Source: Prevotellaceae bacterium (GTDB lineage Bacteria; Bacteroidota; Bacteroidia; Bacteroidales; UBA932). From it: a stretch of 13,482 nt of DNA. The translations under genes and the position numbers were made by a program. Location of the stretch: the NCBI GenBank assembly GCA_031284065.1, contig JAITAP010000074.1:1-13482 (forward strand), in the 5' to 3' direction. Positions 6,952 to 13,356 of this stretch are shown piece by piece. Below the pieces are notes generated by a model that did no database searches, had not been told where the DNA came from, and saw only the letters and a program-made list of their open reading frames with translations. The stretch's first letter is position 1. Every line of letters starts with the position of its first letter.

Positions 6952-8238
6952 ATGCCGGATATAGCGCAGCTGCATAATATTTTCCTAAACTCCTCCGGAG
7001 TATGCACCGATAGCCGCAAGGTTTTTCGGGGTTGTGTTTTTTTTGCCCTCAAGGGCGACGCCTTTAACGGTAATATGTACGCGGCAACAGCCTTAGAGCA
7101 AGGGGCTGAATACGCCGTGGTTGATGAAACCGCCAACAAAGGAGCGCGCTACCTAAAAGTAACCAGCGTGCTGAAAACGTTGCAGGAGTTGGCAACATAT
7201 CACCGCCGCTACCTTAACCTGCCCATTGTGGCGATAACCGGCACAAACGGTAAAACTACTACCAAAGAGCTGATAGCGGCGACGCTTTCGCGCAAATTTC
7301 GCGTGGCGGCTACGCACGGCAACCTCAACAACCATATCGGCGTACCGCTCACCCTGCTCGGCATGGCTAAGGATACGCAGCTGGGCGTTGTGGAGATGGG
7401 CGCCAACCACCCCGGCGAAATTGCCGACCTGTGCCGCATAGCGCAGCCTAACGCAGGCCTGATTACCAACGTTGGGAAGGCGCACCTTGAGGGCTTTGGC
7501 TCGCTCGAAGGCGTAAAAAGAGCCAAAGGCGAGCTTTACAGCTACCTTGCGCAGTCGCAGGGAGTAGCGTTTTGCCTGAGCGACAGCGCCGACCTGAAAG
7601 ATATGCTGCATACGTACGGCGTGCAACATGCCGTAATGTACGGTTTGCGCGAAAGCAACGTACACGTGAACGCCGAAAGCGGCAACAACCCGTTCCTGAG
7701 CCTGCGTATGGCAAGCGGAGACACTTGGCAAACAAAGCTGGTGGGCAGCTACAACGCTGCCAACGTGCTTGCCGCCGCAGCCGCAGGGCGCTACTTTGGG
7801 GTGAGCGAGGAGGATATTCGCGCAGCGGTGGAGAGCTACGAGCCGCAAAATCACCGCTCACAGCTCCTGCACACGGCTCACAACACTATTATTGTGGACG
7901 CTTACAACGCAAACCCCACCAGCATGGCGGCGGCTGTGTCCAACTTTGCGCAGCTGAGCGCCGACAGCAAGCTACTTATTCTGGGAGATATGCTGGAGCT
8001 GGGCAAGGATGCGCAAAGTGAGCACGCGCAGCTGCTACGCCTGCTAAAAAAAGAGGCTCTCACGAATGTTTACTTGGTAGGCGAATATTTTAGCCGCGTT
8101 GCCGAAAAATCCTGCCTGACCTTTGCAGATAGCGCTGCGCTCTGCGAATACCTGAAGAGCAACGACGTAAAAAACCGGCTGATTTTACTCAAAGGCTCTC
8201 GCGGTATGCAGCTCGAAAAGGCGCTGGAATACTTGTAG
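6952..8238 (+). CDS. murF: UDP-N-acetylmuramoyl-tripeptide--D-alanyl-D-alanine ligase MurF
   Basis: MurF is the cytoplasmic ATP-dependent ligase that adds D-Ala-D-Ala to the UDP-MurNAc-tripeptide, the last soluble step of the peptidoglycan precursor. The product has the three Mur ligase domains: an N-terminal substrate domain (GVCTDSRKVFRGCVFFALKG), the central ATPase domain with P-loop GTNGKTT (about 97-103) and the EMGANHPGEI segment, the likely carbamylated Lys in VKRAKGEL (about 192), then the C-terminal domain with VDAYNANPTS (about 315-324). The 428-residue length is normal. The ATG at 6952 is chosen because MPDIAQLHNIF aligns with usual MurF N-termini; upstream in-frame codons TTG 6901 and ATG 6925 lie in or right after the terminator. 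The gene stands apart from other cell-wall genes, and no clear promoter is visible in the short gap. Confidence 0.95.
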   Translation: MPDIAQLHNIFLNSSGVCTDSRKVFRGCVFFALKGDAFNGNMYAATALEQGAEYAVVDETANKGARYLKVTSVLKTLQELATYHRRYLNLPIVAITGTNGKTTTKELIAATLSRKFRVAATHGNLNNHIGVPLTLLGMAKDTQLGVVEMGANHPGEIADLCRIAQPNAGLITNVGKAHLEGFGSLEGVKRAKGELYSYLAQSQGVAFCLSDSADLKDMLHTYGVQHAVMYGLRESNVHVNAESGNNPFLSLRMASGDTWQTKLVGSYNAANVLAAAAAGRYFGVSEEDIRAAVESYEPQNHRSQLLHTAHNTIIVDAYNANPTSMAAAVSNFAQLSADSKLLILGDMLELGKDAQSEHAQLLRLLKKEALTNVYLVGEYFSRVAEKSCLTFADSAALCEYLKSNDVKNRLILLKGSRGMQLEKALEYL

Positions 8239-8314
8239 CCACTTGAATACTTTGCCCCGACAACCCTTGATGAGTTAGAAGTTTTAGCAATTAGAAGCGA
8301 TTAATTAAGGACAT

Positions 8315-8326
8315 AAAACCGGTTTT
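8315..8326. promoter_or_regulatory. 12-bp palindrome AAAACCGGTTTT, possible operator
   Basis: A perfect 12-bp palindrome with no loop lies in the 151-bp gap before the permease gene, 38 bp upstream of a -7 box. A centre-CG palindrome with A-rich arms is the usual shape of a LacI-family operator. The regulator is not in this window, and the distance would fit activation or upstream binding better than promoter occlusion. A chance palindrome cannot be excluded. Confidence 0.3.
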
Positions 8327-8363
8327 CATTGGGAATATCGAACCTATATTCGGAATTTTGTTT

Positions 8364-8371
8364 TATATTTG
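8364..8371 (+). promoter_or_regulatory. Candidate -7 element TATATTTG for the permease-GH130 pair
   Basis: This is an exact match to TAnnTTTG, ending 18 bp before the ATG at 8390. No TTG is found at the preferred distance upstream. It overlaps the in-frame TTG at 8369, which supports the later ATG as the true start. Confidence 0.4.
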
Positions 8372-8389
8372 CCGGCAAAAAAATACGCA

Positions 8390-9655
8390 ATGCGCCATTC
8401 AACATACAACCCTTTACGGTGGGTGCCTACCGTTTACTTTGCCATGGGATTGCCCTTTGTGGCGCTGAACATGGTGTCGGTGCTGATGTTTAAGCGCATG
8501 GACATTTCCGATGTGCAGATTGCCTTTTGGACGTCGCTCATCATGCTCCCCTGGACGCTCAAGCCGCTGTGGAGCCCTTTTCTGGGGATGTTCAAAACCA
8601 AAAAATTTTTCGTCGTTCTCACCCAAATCATCACCGCTGTGGCTTTTGGCGCGGTTGCATTTTCGCTCAAAATGCCCCACTTTTTCGGCATTGCGGTAGC
8701 CTTGCTGTTCATCATTGCCTTTAGCGGAGCGACGCACGACGTGGCGACCGACGGCGTTTACATGACCGAACTCAGCGAAGCCGACCAAGCGCGGTACATC
8801 GGCTGGCAGGGCGCGTTTTACAACATGGCAAAGATTTTTGCCGCCGGCGGGCTGGTGTACCTTGCCGGATACCTGATAGGGCGAATCGGCAACGTGCACG
8901 CGTGGATGGCGGTAATGGGCATTTGCGGAGCGATAATGCTGCTGCTGGGCGTTTACCACGTCAGGGCGTTGCCGTCGGGCGGGAAAGCAACGGACAGGGT
9001 CAACACCTTTGGCGACTGCCTGCAAAGCTTGTGGACGGTGCTCCGCGCTTTTTTTACAAAAAAGAATATTGCATGGTACATTTGCTTCATCATTCTCTAC
9101 CGCTTTGCCGAAGGGTTTGTGATGAAAATTGTGCCGCTCTTTCTCAAAGCGCCGGTGGAGCAGCAGGGGCTGGGGCTGTCGGAGGAGCAAATAGGGCTGT
9201 ACTACGGGACGTTTGGCGCAATTGCCTTTGTGCTCGGCTCGGCGCTGTCGGGCTACTACGTTGCGGCAAGGGGGCTGAAGAAAGCCCTCTTTCCGCTTTG
9301 CTGCACCTTCAACCTCCCCTTTGTGGCGTACCTGTTGCTGGCGACCTACCAGCCCACGAGCGGGTGGCTGATTGCGGCTGCCATCATTGTGGAGTACTTT
9401 GGCTACGGGTTTGGGTTTGTGGGGCTAACCCTGTTCATGATGCAGCAGGTAGCGCCCGGAAAATACCAAATGGCGCACTACGCCTTTGCCTCCGGAATAA
9501 TGAACCTGGGCGTGATGCTGCCCGGAATGTTGAGCGGCTTTGTGAGCGACTGGCTGGGGTATAAGCATTTTTTCGTCTTTGTGCTGATTGCTACCATTCC
9601 GGCTTTCCTCATTACGTGGCTTGTATGCAGGCTGAAAATTGAAAATTCTAAATAA
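8390..9655 (+). CDS. AmpG-like MFS/PAT-family permease, probable mannoside importer
   Basis: This is an inner-membrane permease of the major facilitator superfamily with about 12 hydrophobic segments across 421 residues. The segment SGATHDVATDGVYMTELSE (about 112-130), with QARYIGWQGAFYNMAKIF after it, is typical of the PAT branch that includes AmpG, which imports muropeptides in Gram-negative bacteria. The start is ATG 8390 (MRHSTYNPLRW); an in-frame TTG 21 bp upstream lies in the -7 box. Only 5 bp separate its stop from the GH130 gene, so the two are almost certainly cotranscribed. I therefore infer that it imports the phosphorylase substrate, a beta-mannosyl disaccharide or a short N-glycan core. 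A muropeptide carrier is the main alternative, given the family and the nearby murF. Membrane class is certain, substrate is not. Confidence 0.8.
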   Translation: MRHSTYNPLRWVPTVYFAMGLPFVALNMVSVLMFKRMDISDVQIAFWTSLIMLPWTLKPLWSPFLGMFKTKKFFVVLTQIITAVAFGAVAFSLKMPHFFGIAVALLFIIAFSGATHDVATDGVYMTELSEADQARYIGWQGAFYNMAKIFAAGGLVYLAGYLIGRIGNVHAWMAVMGICGAIMLLLGVYHVRALPSGGKATDRVNTFGDCLQSLWTVLRAFFTKKNIAWYICFIILYRFAEGFVMKIVPLFLKAPVEQQGLGLSEEQIGLYYGTFGAIAFVLGSALSGYYVAARGLKKALFPLCCTFNLPFVAYLLLATYQPTSGWLIAAAIIVEYFGYGFGFVGLTLFMMQQVAPGKYQMAHYAFASGIMNLGVMLPGMLSGFVSDWLGYKHFFVFVLIATIPAFLITWLVCRLKIENSK

Positions 9656-9660
9656 TTGCT

Positions 9661-10623
9661 ATGAACATACCTTGGGAAGATAGACCCACCAACGAAAAGG
9701 GCGTTATATGGCGCTACTCTGCCAACCCTATTATTCCGCGCAACCTGCTGCCGACGTCCAACAGCATTTTCAACAGCGCCGTAGCGCCCTTTGGCGACGG
9801 CTTTGCCGGCGTATTCCGCTGCGACGATACCAACCGCCGTATGCGCCTCCACGCGGGGTTTAGCCGCGACGGTATCCGCTGGAGCATCGAAGAGGAAGAC
9901 ATTCGTCTCACCGGCGCCGACCCCGAAATTGGGACATGGGCGTACGGCTACGACCCCCGCGTGGTGTGGATAGACGACCGCTACTACGTTACGTGGTGCA
10001 ACGGCTACCACGGGCCTACCATAGGCTGCGCGTGGACAACCGACTTTAAGGTTTTTCACCAGCTGGAGAACGCTTTTTTGCCGTTCAACCGCAACGGGGT
10101 GCTGTTTCCGCGAAAAATCGGCGGAAGGTTTGCCATGCTCTCCCGCCCGAGCGACAACGGGCATACTCCCTTTGGCGATATTTTTTACAGCGAATCGCCC
10201 GACATGGAGCTTTGGGGTCGCCACCGGCACGTGATGGCGCCGGCAAAGTTTGAGCAAAGCGCGTGGCAGTGCACCAAGATTGGCGCGGGGCCTGTCCCCA
10301 TTGAAACTCGCGAGGGGTGGCTTTTGATTTTTCACGGCGTGCTTGCCTCGTGCAACGGCTTTGTGTACAGCTTCGGCTCGGCGCTTCTGGACGCTAACGA
10401 GCCATGGAAGGTGCTTGCCCGCAGCGGCCCCTACCTGCTCTCGCCGCAGCGCGACTACGAGTGCGTGGGCGACGTTCCCAACGTTACCTTCCCCTGCGCC
10501 GCGCTGCACGACCCCGATACCGGCCGCATTGCCATCTACTACGGCTGCGCCGATACGGTAACGTCGCTCGCCTTTGGCTACATTAACGAAATAGTGGAGT
10601 TCACCAAGAAAACGTCGATTTAG
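9661..10623 (+). CDS. GH130 beta-1,4-mannoside phosphorylase, probably Man-GlcNAc type
   Basis: GH130 enzymes split beta-1,4-mannosides with inorganic phosphate, releasing alpha-mannose 1-phosphate. The 320-residue product matches the family throughout: NPIIPR (22-27), NSIFNSAV, FRCDD, then YDPRV with the probable proton-donor Asp98, and further on WCNGYHGPTIG, NRNGVLFPRK, SRPSDNGHTPFGDIFY and the C-terminal IAIYYGCADT. Its length, its start (IPWEDRP) and its overall wording, from memory, are closest to GH130 subfamily 2, including the gut enzyme UhgbMP and BT1033, which act on Man-beta-1,4-GlcNAc units of N-glycans; Asp98 corresponds to Asp104 of UhgbMP. There is no signal peptide, so it works in the cytoplasm on imported sugar. 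It is coupled to the permease by a 5-bp gap. A mannosylglucose or mannan-oligosaccharide specificity is less likely but possible. The end overlaps the convergent gene by four bases. Confidence 0.92.
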   Translation: MNIPWEDRPTNEKGVIWRYSANPIIPRNLLPTSNSIFNSAVAPFGDGFAGVFRCDDTNRRMRLHAGFSRDGIRWSIEEEDIRLTGADPEIGTWAYGYDPRVVWIDDRYYVTWCNGYHGPTIGCAWTTDFKVFHQLENAFLPFNRNGVLFPRKIGGRFAMLSRPSDNGHTPFGDIFYSESPDMELWGRHRHVMAPAKFEQSAWQCTKIGAGPVPIETREGWLLIFHGVLASCNGFVYSFGSALLDANEPWKVLARSGPYLLSPQRDYECVGDVPNVTFPCAALHDPDTGRIAIYYGCADTVTSLAFGYINEIVEFTKKTSI

Positions 10624-13010
10624 CCAAATCTTCCTGCTTTCCTTATGGCGCCAACGCTGCACTGCTCTACGCAGAGCCCGCACAGCACGCATTTTTCAGC
10701 GTCTATGGCATGTACTTTGTATGGCGTGTAGGGAATAGCGTCAACCGGGCAGGCTTTGGCGCACTTGGTGCAGCCTATGCAGGCGGCGGTTACCTCGTAC
10801 TTCACCAGCGGCTTGCAAACGCCCGCTTTGCAAACGCCCCGCACGTGCTCTTCGTACTCGCTCCGGAAGTACTTTAGCGTGGTCAGCACCGGGTTTGGGG
10901 CGGTTCTTCCCAGCCCGCACAGCGACGATTTTTTGACGCTTAGCGCCAGCTCCTCCAGCGTGTCAACGTCGGACATTTCGGCTTTGCCGCTGCATATTTT
11001 GTCGAGCAGGTCGAGCATACGGCGCGTACCAACGCGGCAAAACGTGCACTTGCCGCAGGACTGGTCGCAGGTGAAGCTGAGAAAGTACCGCGCCACGTCC
11101 ACCATGCAGTCGGCTTCGCTCAGCGCCACCAAGCCTCCGGAGCCCATCATGGCGCCTACCTTGGCGAGCGCGTCAAAGTCCACCGGCATATCGCACAGCT
11201 CCGCCGGCATACAGCCGCCCGAAGGCCCGCCAATCTGCACCGCCTTGAGCCGCGCCTGCCCGCCCTCCACGCCGCCGCCTATGGATTCGATAATTTGGTT
11301 GAGCGTAATGCCCATAGGCACCTCAATAAGCCCGCCGTGGTTAATTTTTCCGGCTAAGGCAAACACCTTTGTCCCTTTGCTTTTCTCCGAGCCTATGCTG
11401 CTGTACTGCGCTGCGCCGTGCTTCACGATGTAGGGAATTTGGCTAAGCGTCTCCACGTTGTTTACCAGCGTAGGCAAGGCGTGCAGCCCCTGTACGGCGG
11501 GGTAGGGCGGGCGCTGTCGCGGAAAACCGCGCTCACCCTCAATGGAGGCTATCAGCGCCGTTTCTTCGCCGCAAACAAACGCGCCTGCTCCTTCAAAAAC
11601 CCTGACCTCAAACGAAAAGCGGCTGCCGGCAATATTTTGCCCCACAAAGCCGCGCTCTCCGCACAGCGCAATGGCCGTCTTGATGCGCGTAACCGCCAGC
11701 GGATACTCGGCGCGGATGTAAAAAATTCCCTTGTCTGCGCCCACCGCGTACGCTGCAATGAGCATCCCTTCTATAATGCGAAAAGGGTATGACTCCAGCA
11801 TCATGCGGTCCATGAAAGCGCCCGGATCGCCCTCGTCGCCGTTGCACACCACGTACTTGTGCGGGCTTTGCACCGAAGCCACAATTTCCCACTTTTTCCC
11901 CGTAAAAAAGCCGCCGCCGCCACGTCCGCGCAGGCCGCTCTGCATGACGGTCTCCACCACGCCGCGGGGGTTGCCGGAGGAGAGAGCCTTTTTTAACCCC
12001 TCAAAGCCGCCATGCTCGCAGTACTCGTCGAGGTTGAGCGGCGTCAGGAGGCCGTAGCCTTCGGTGGATATGTGCTTCTGGTTGTGGAGAAAGTTGTTGA
12101 TGATTTCCGTACGCTCGTGCTCGGATTTCCATATTACGTTATCCCACGTTGCGTCGGTGTGAAGAGTGTCTATGCTCCCCAAAAACTTGTTCTTTATCCG
12201 CCTGATGTATCCGGCAGGTTTGAAGTGGTGGTGCAGAATTTCTTTTACTTCGGCAGCCTTTACGTTGGGGTAGCGCACTATCGACCCGTCGGGCTGCACA
12301 ACGTCAATCAGCGGCACCTTGTTGCACACGCCAACGCACCCCACCGGCTTAATGCCAACGTCTATCCCCAGCTGCGCCGCCGCCGCCCTGAGCTCGCGGT
12401 AGATGTCTGCCGAGCCGCTCGCCATGCAGCACGAGCCCATGCCCAAGCGCACCTCGCCCACCGCCTGCCTGTGGGCTTGGCGCAAATCTTCCTTCGCGCT
12501 GCTTGCCCGCAACTCCAAAAAATCGGTAATCACCTCGTCCACCCTGCCGGGCAGGACGTGCCCGTATATCTTTTCGTCTATCTGTACCACCGGCGCAAGG
12601 GTGCAGCAGCCGAGGCAGGCGATTTTTTCTACCGAAAACAGCTTGTCGTCCGTTGTTGTGGCGCCCTCCTTAATGTTCAGCTGCCGAACAAAAGCGTCGT
12701 ACACGTTGCTCGCACCCTTGACGTGGCAAGCCGTGCCCGTGCATACTTTTATCAGGTGCTTGCCCAGAGGAATGTGGCGGAACTGCGAGTAAAATGTGGA
12801 AACGCTGATAAGCTGCGCACGGTCTATGTCGGTTACCTCGTAAATGCGCTCAATAGCCTCGCGGGGGAGGTAGCCGAACTCCGCCTGTAGCGCTTGCAGC
12901 AACGGGATGATGGTTTCTTTCCCCCGACCCGAAGCGGCTATAATAGCGTCCGTTTTGGCGGTGGTCGTTAGGTGGTGTTCGGAGGCATTATGCGCACAGC
13001 TACACGGCAT
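10620..13010 (-). CDS. Fused HydC-HydB-like NADH/ferredoxin flavoprotein subunit (NuoE-NuoF fusion)
   Basis: This 796-residue cytoplasmic flavoprotein joins modules that are separate subunits in Thermotoga HydABC. In order they are: a NuoE-like thioredoxin-fold [2Fe-2S] domain (about 20-165, ligands C90, C95, C132, C136); a second thioredoxin-like Fe-S domain (about 185-262, with C194/C195, C225, C229); a NuoF-like FMN/NADH core (about 320-530, GLRGRGGGGFFTG at 359-371, NGDEGDPGAFMDR at 390-402); an SLBB-like segment; the N3-type [4Fe-4S] site (C652, C655, C658, C698); a C727-x4-C732 linker pair; and a 2x[4Fe-4S] ferredoxin domain (C744, C747, C750, C754 and C774, C777, C780, C784). Such proteins pass electrons between NADH and ferredoxin, usually with a [FeFe]-hydrogenase (HydA) or sometimes a formate dehydrogenase. 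No catalytic partner is adjacent. The gene appears to stand alone, with a candidate -7 box 57 bp upstream. Confidence 0.9.
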   Translation of the reverse strand: MPCSCAHNASEHHLTTTAKTDAIIAASGRGKETIIPLLQALQAEFGYLPREAIERIYEVTDIDRAQLISVSTFYSQFRHIPLGKHLIKVCTGTACHVKGASNVYDAFVRQLNIKEGATTTDDKLFSVEKIACLGCCTLAPVVQIDEKIYGHVLPGRVDEVITDFLELRASSAKEDLRQAHRQAVGEVRLGMGSCCMASGSADIYRELRAAAAQLGIDVGIKPVGCVGVCNKVPLIDVVQPDGSIVRYPNVKAAEVKEILHHHFKPAGYIRRIKNKFLGSIDTLHTDATWDNVIWKSEHERTEIINNFLHNQKHISTEGYGLLTPLNLDEYCEHGGFEGLKKALSSGNPRGVVETVMQSGLRGRGGGGFFTGKKWEIVASVQSPHKYVVCNGDEGDPGAFMDRMMLESYPFRIIEGMLIAAYAVGADKGIFYIRAEYPLAVTRIKTAIALCGERGFVGQNIAGSRFSFEVRVFEGAGAFVCGEETALIASIEGERGFPRQRPPYPAVQGLHALPTLVNNVETLSQIPYIVKHGAAQYSSIGSEKSKGTKVFALAGKINHGGLIEVPMGITLNQIIESIGGGVEGGQARLKAVQIGGPSGGCMPAELCDMPVDFDALAKVGAMMGSGGLVALSEADCMVDVARYFLSFTCDQSCGKCTFCRVGTRRMLDLLDKICSGKAEMSDVDTLEELALSVKKSSLCGLGRTAPNPVLTTLKYFRSEYEEHVRGVCKAGVCKPLVKYEVTAACIGCTKCAKACPVDAIPYTPYKVHAIDAEKCVLCGLCVEQCSVGAIRKAGRFG

Positions 13011-13067
13011 GGCTGAATTTTATAGGTTTCTACAGGTATGAACTAAATTTGCGGCTGCTTTTGTCGG

Positions 13068-13075
13068 CAAATGTA
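13068..13075 (-). promoter_or_regulatory. Candidate -7 element TACATTTG for the flavoprotein gene
   Basis: Read on the minus strand the octamer is TACATTTG, an exact TAnnTTTG match, 57 bp before the start codon at 13010. No TTG is visible at the standard distance further upstream, so support rests on the single box and its position. Confidence 0.35.
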
Positions 13076-13115
13076 CATAAAAATCCCCATTAATCGGTAT
13101 TCTACAGCGCCCGGC

Positions 13116-13239
13116 TAAATCTTTTTTCATACCCGCAGGCCTGCGGCCAATCGTGCCTGCGCGGGGGCACATTGAAGCCCTTCGGACTAAAACTTTGGGA
13201 ATCTTGTAATGCTGTAAGTATCGCCTCAAAAAAGATTTA
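13116..13239. repeat. 124-bp segment bounded by 12-bp inverted repeats
   Basis: TAAATCTTTTTT (13116-13127) and AAAAAAGATTTA (13228-13239) are perfect inverted copies. The first, extended to TAAATCTTTTTTCAT, also occurs at 6854-6868 after porK. The segment between contains a GC-rich imperfect hairpin. It could be a second small MITE-like element or a chance pairing of A/T-rich runs. Confidence 0.25.
13132..13165. repeat. GC-rich imperfect inverted repeat
   Basis: CCCGCAGGC (13132-13140) can pair with GCCTGCGCGGG (13155-13165) with a two-base bulge. Within it CCGCAGGCCTGCGG (13133-13146) is itself a perfect 14-bp palindrome. Its GC content stands out from the AT-rich surroundings. It has no T-run. 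Confidence 0.4.
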
Positions 13240-13310
13240 ACCCAGCTTCCAACCAAATTCCGGCGGCAATTCTGTAGCAAATCGCTACGCAGATTTTATG
13301 CTTTGCCCGG

Positions 13311-13325
13311 ACTTTGTTGCAACGA
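13311..13325. repeat. Third copy of the MITE-like end sequence
   Basis: ACTTTGTTGCAACGA is the exact reverse complement of 376-390, the outer part of the right arm of the left-flank element. The bases that follow (about 13326-13346, including CATTACTATATAAAAC) resemble the inward continuation of that arm, with a short deletion. No partner arm is found within the window, so this is either a solo end or an element broken by the 22-nt repeats next to it. Confidence 0.45.
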
Positions 13326-13356
13326 GAGCACATTACTATATAAAACCTACGACAGC

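Noticed and set aside
9478..10692. Long 404-codon minus-strand frame opposite the GH130 gene
   Set aside because: It lies antisense to a well-recognised GH130 gene and spans the ends of two real genes. Its His/Arg/Ala-rich, low-complexity translation is typical of a shadow frame in GC-rich DNA.
12012..12890. 292-codon plus-strand frame opposite the flavoprotein gene
   Set aside because: It is fully antisense to conserved Fe-S and flavin domains and has no recognisable motif.
13020..13280. 86-codon minus-strand reading frame upstream of the flavoprotein gene
   Set aside because: It runs through inverted repeats and the -7 box, has no recognisable domain and is rich in Arg/Pro from GC-rich palindromes. 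It looks like a chance frame.
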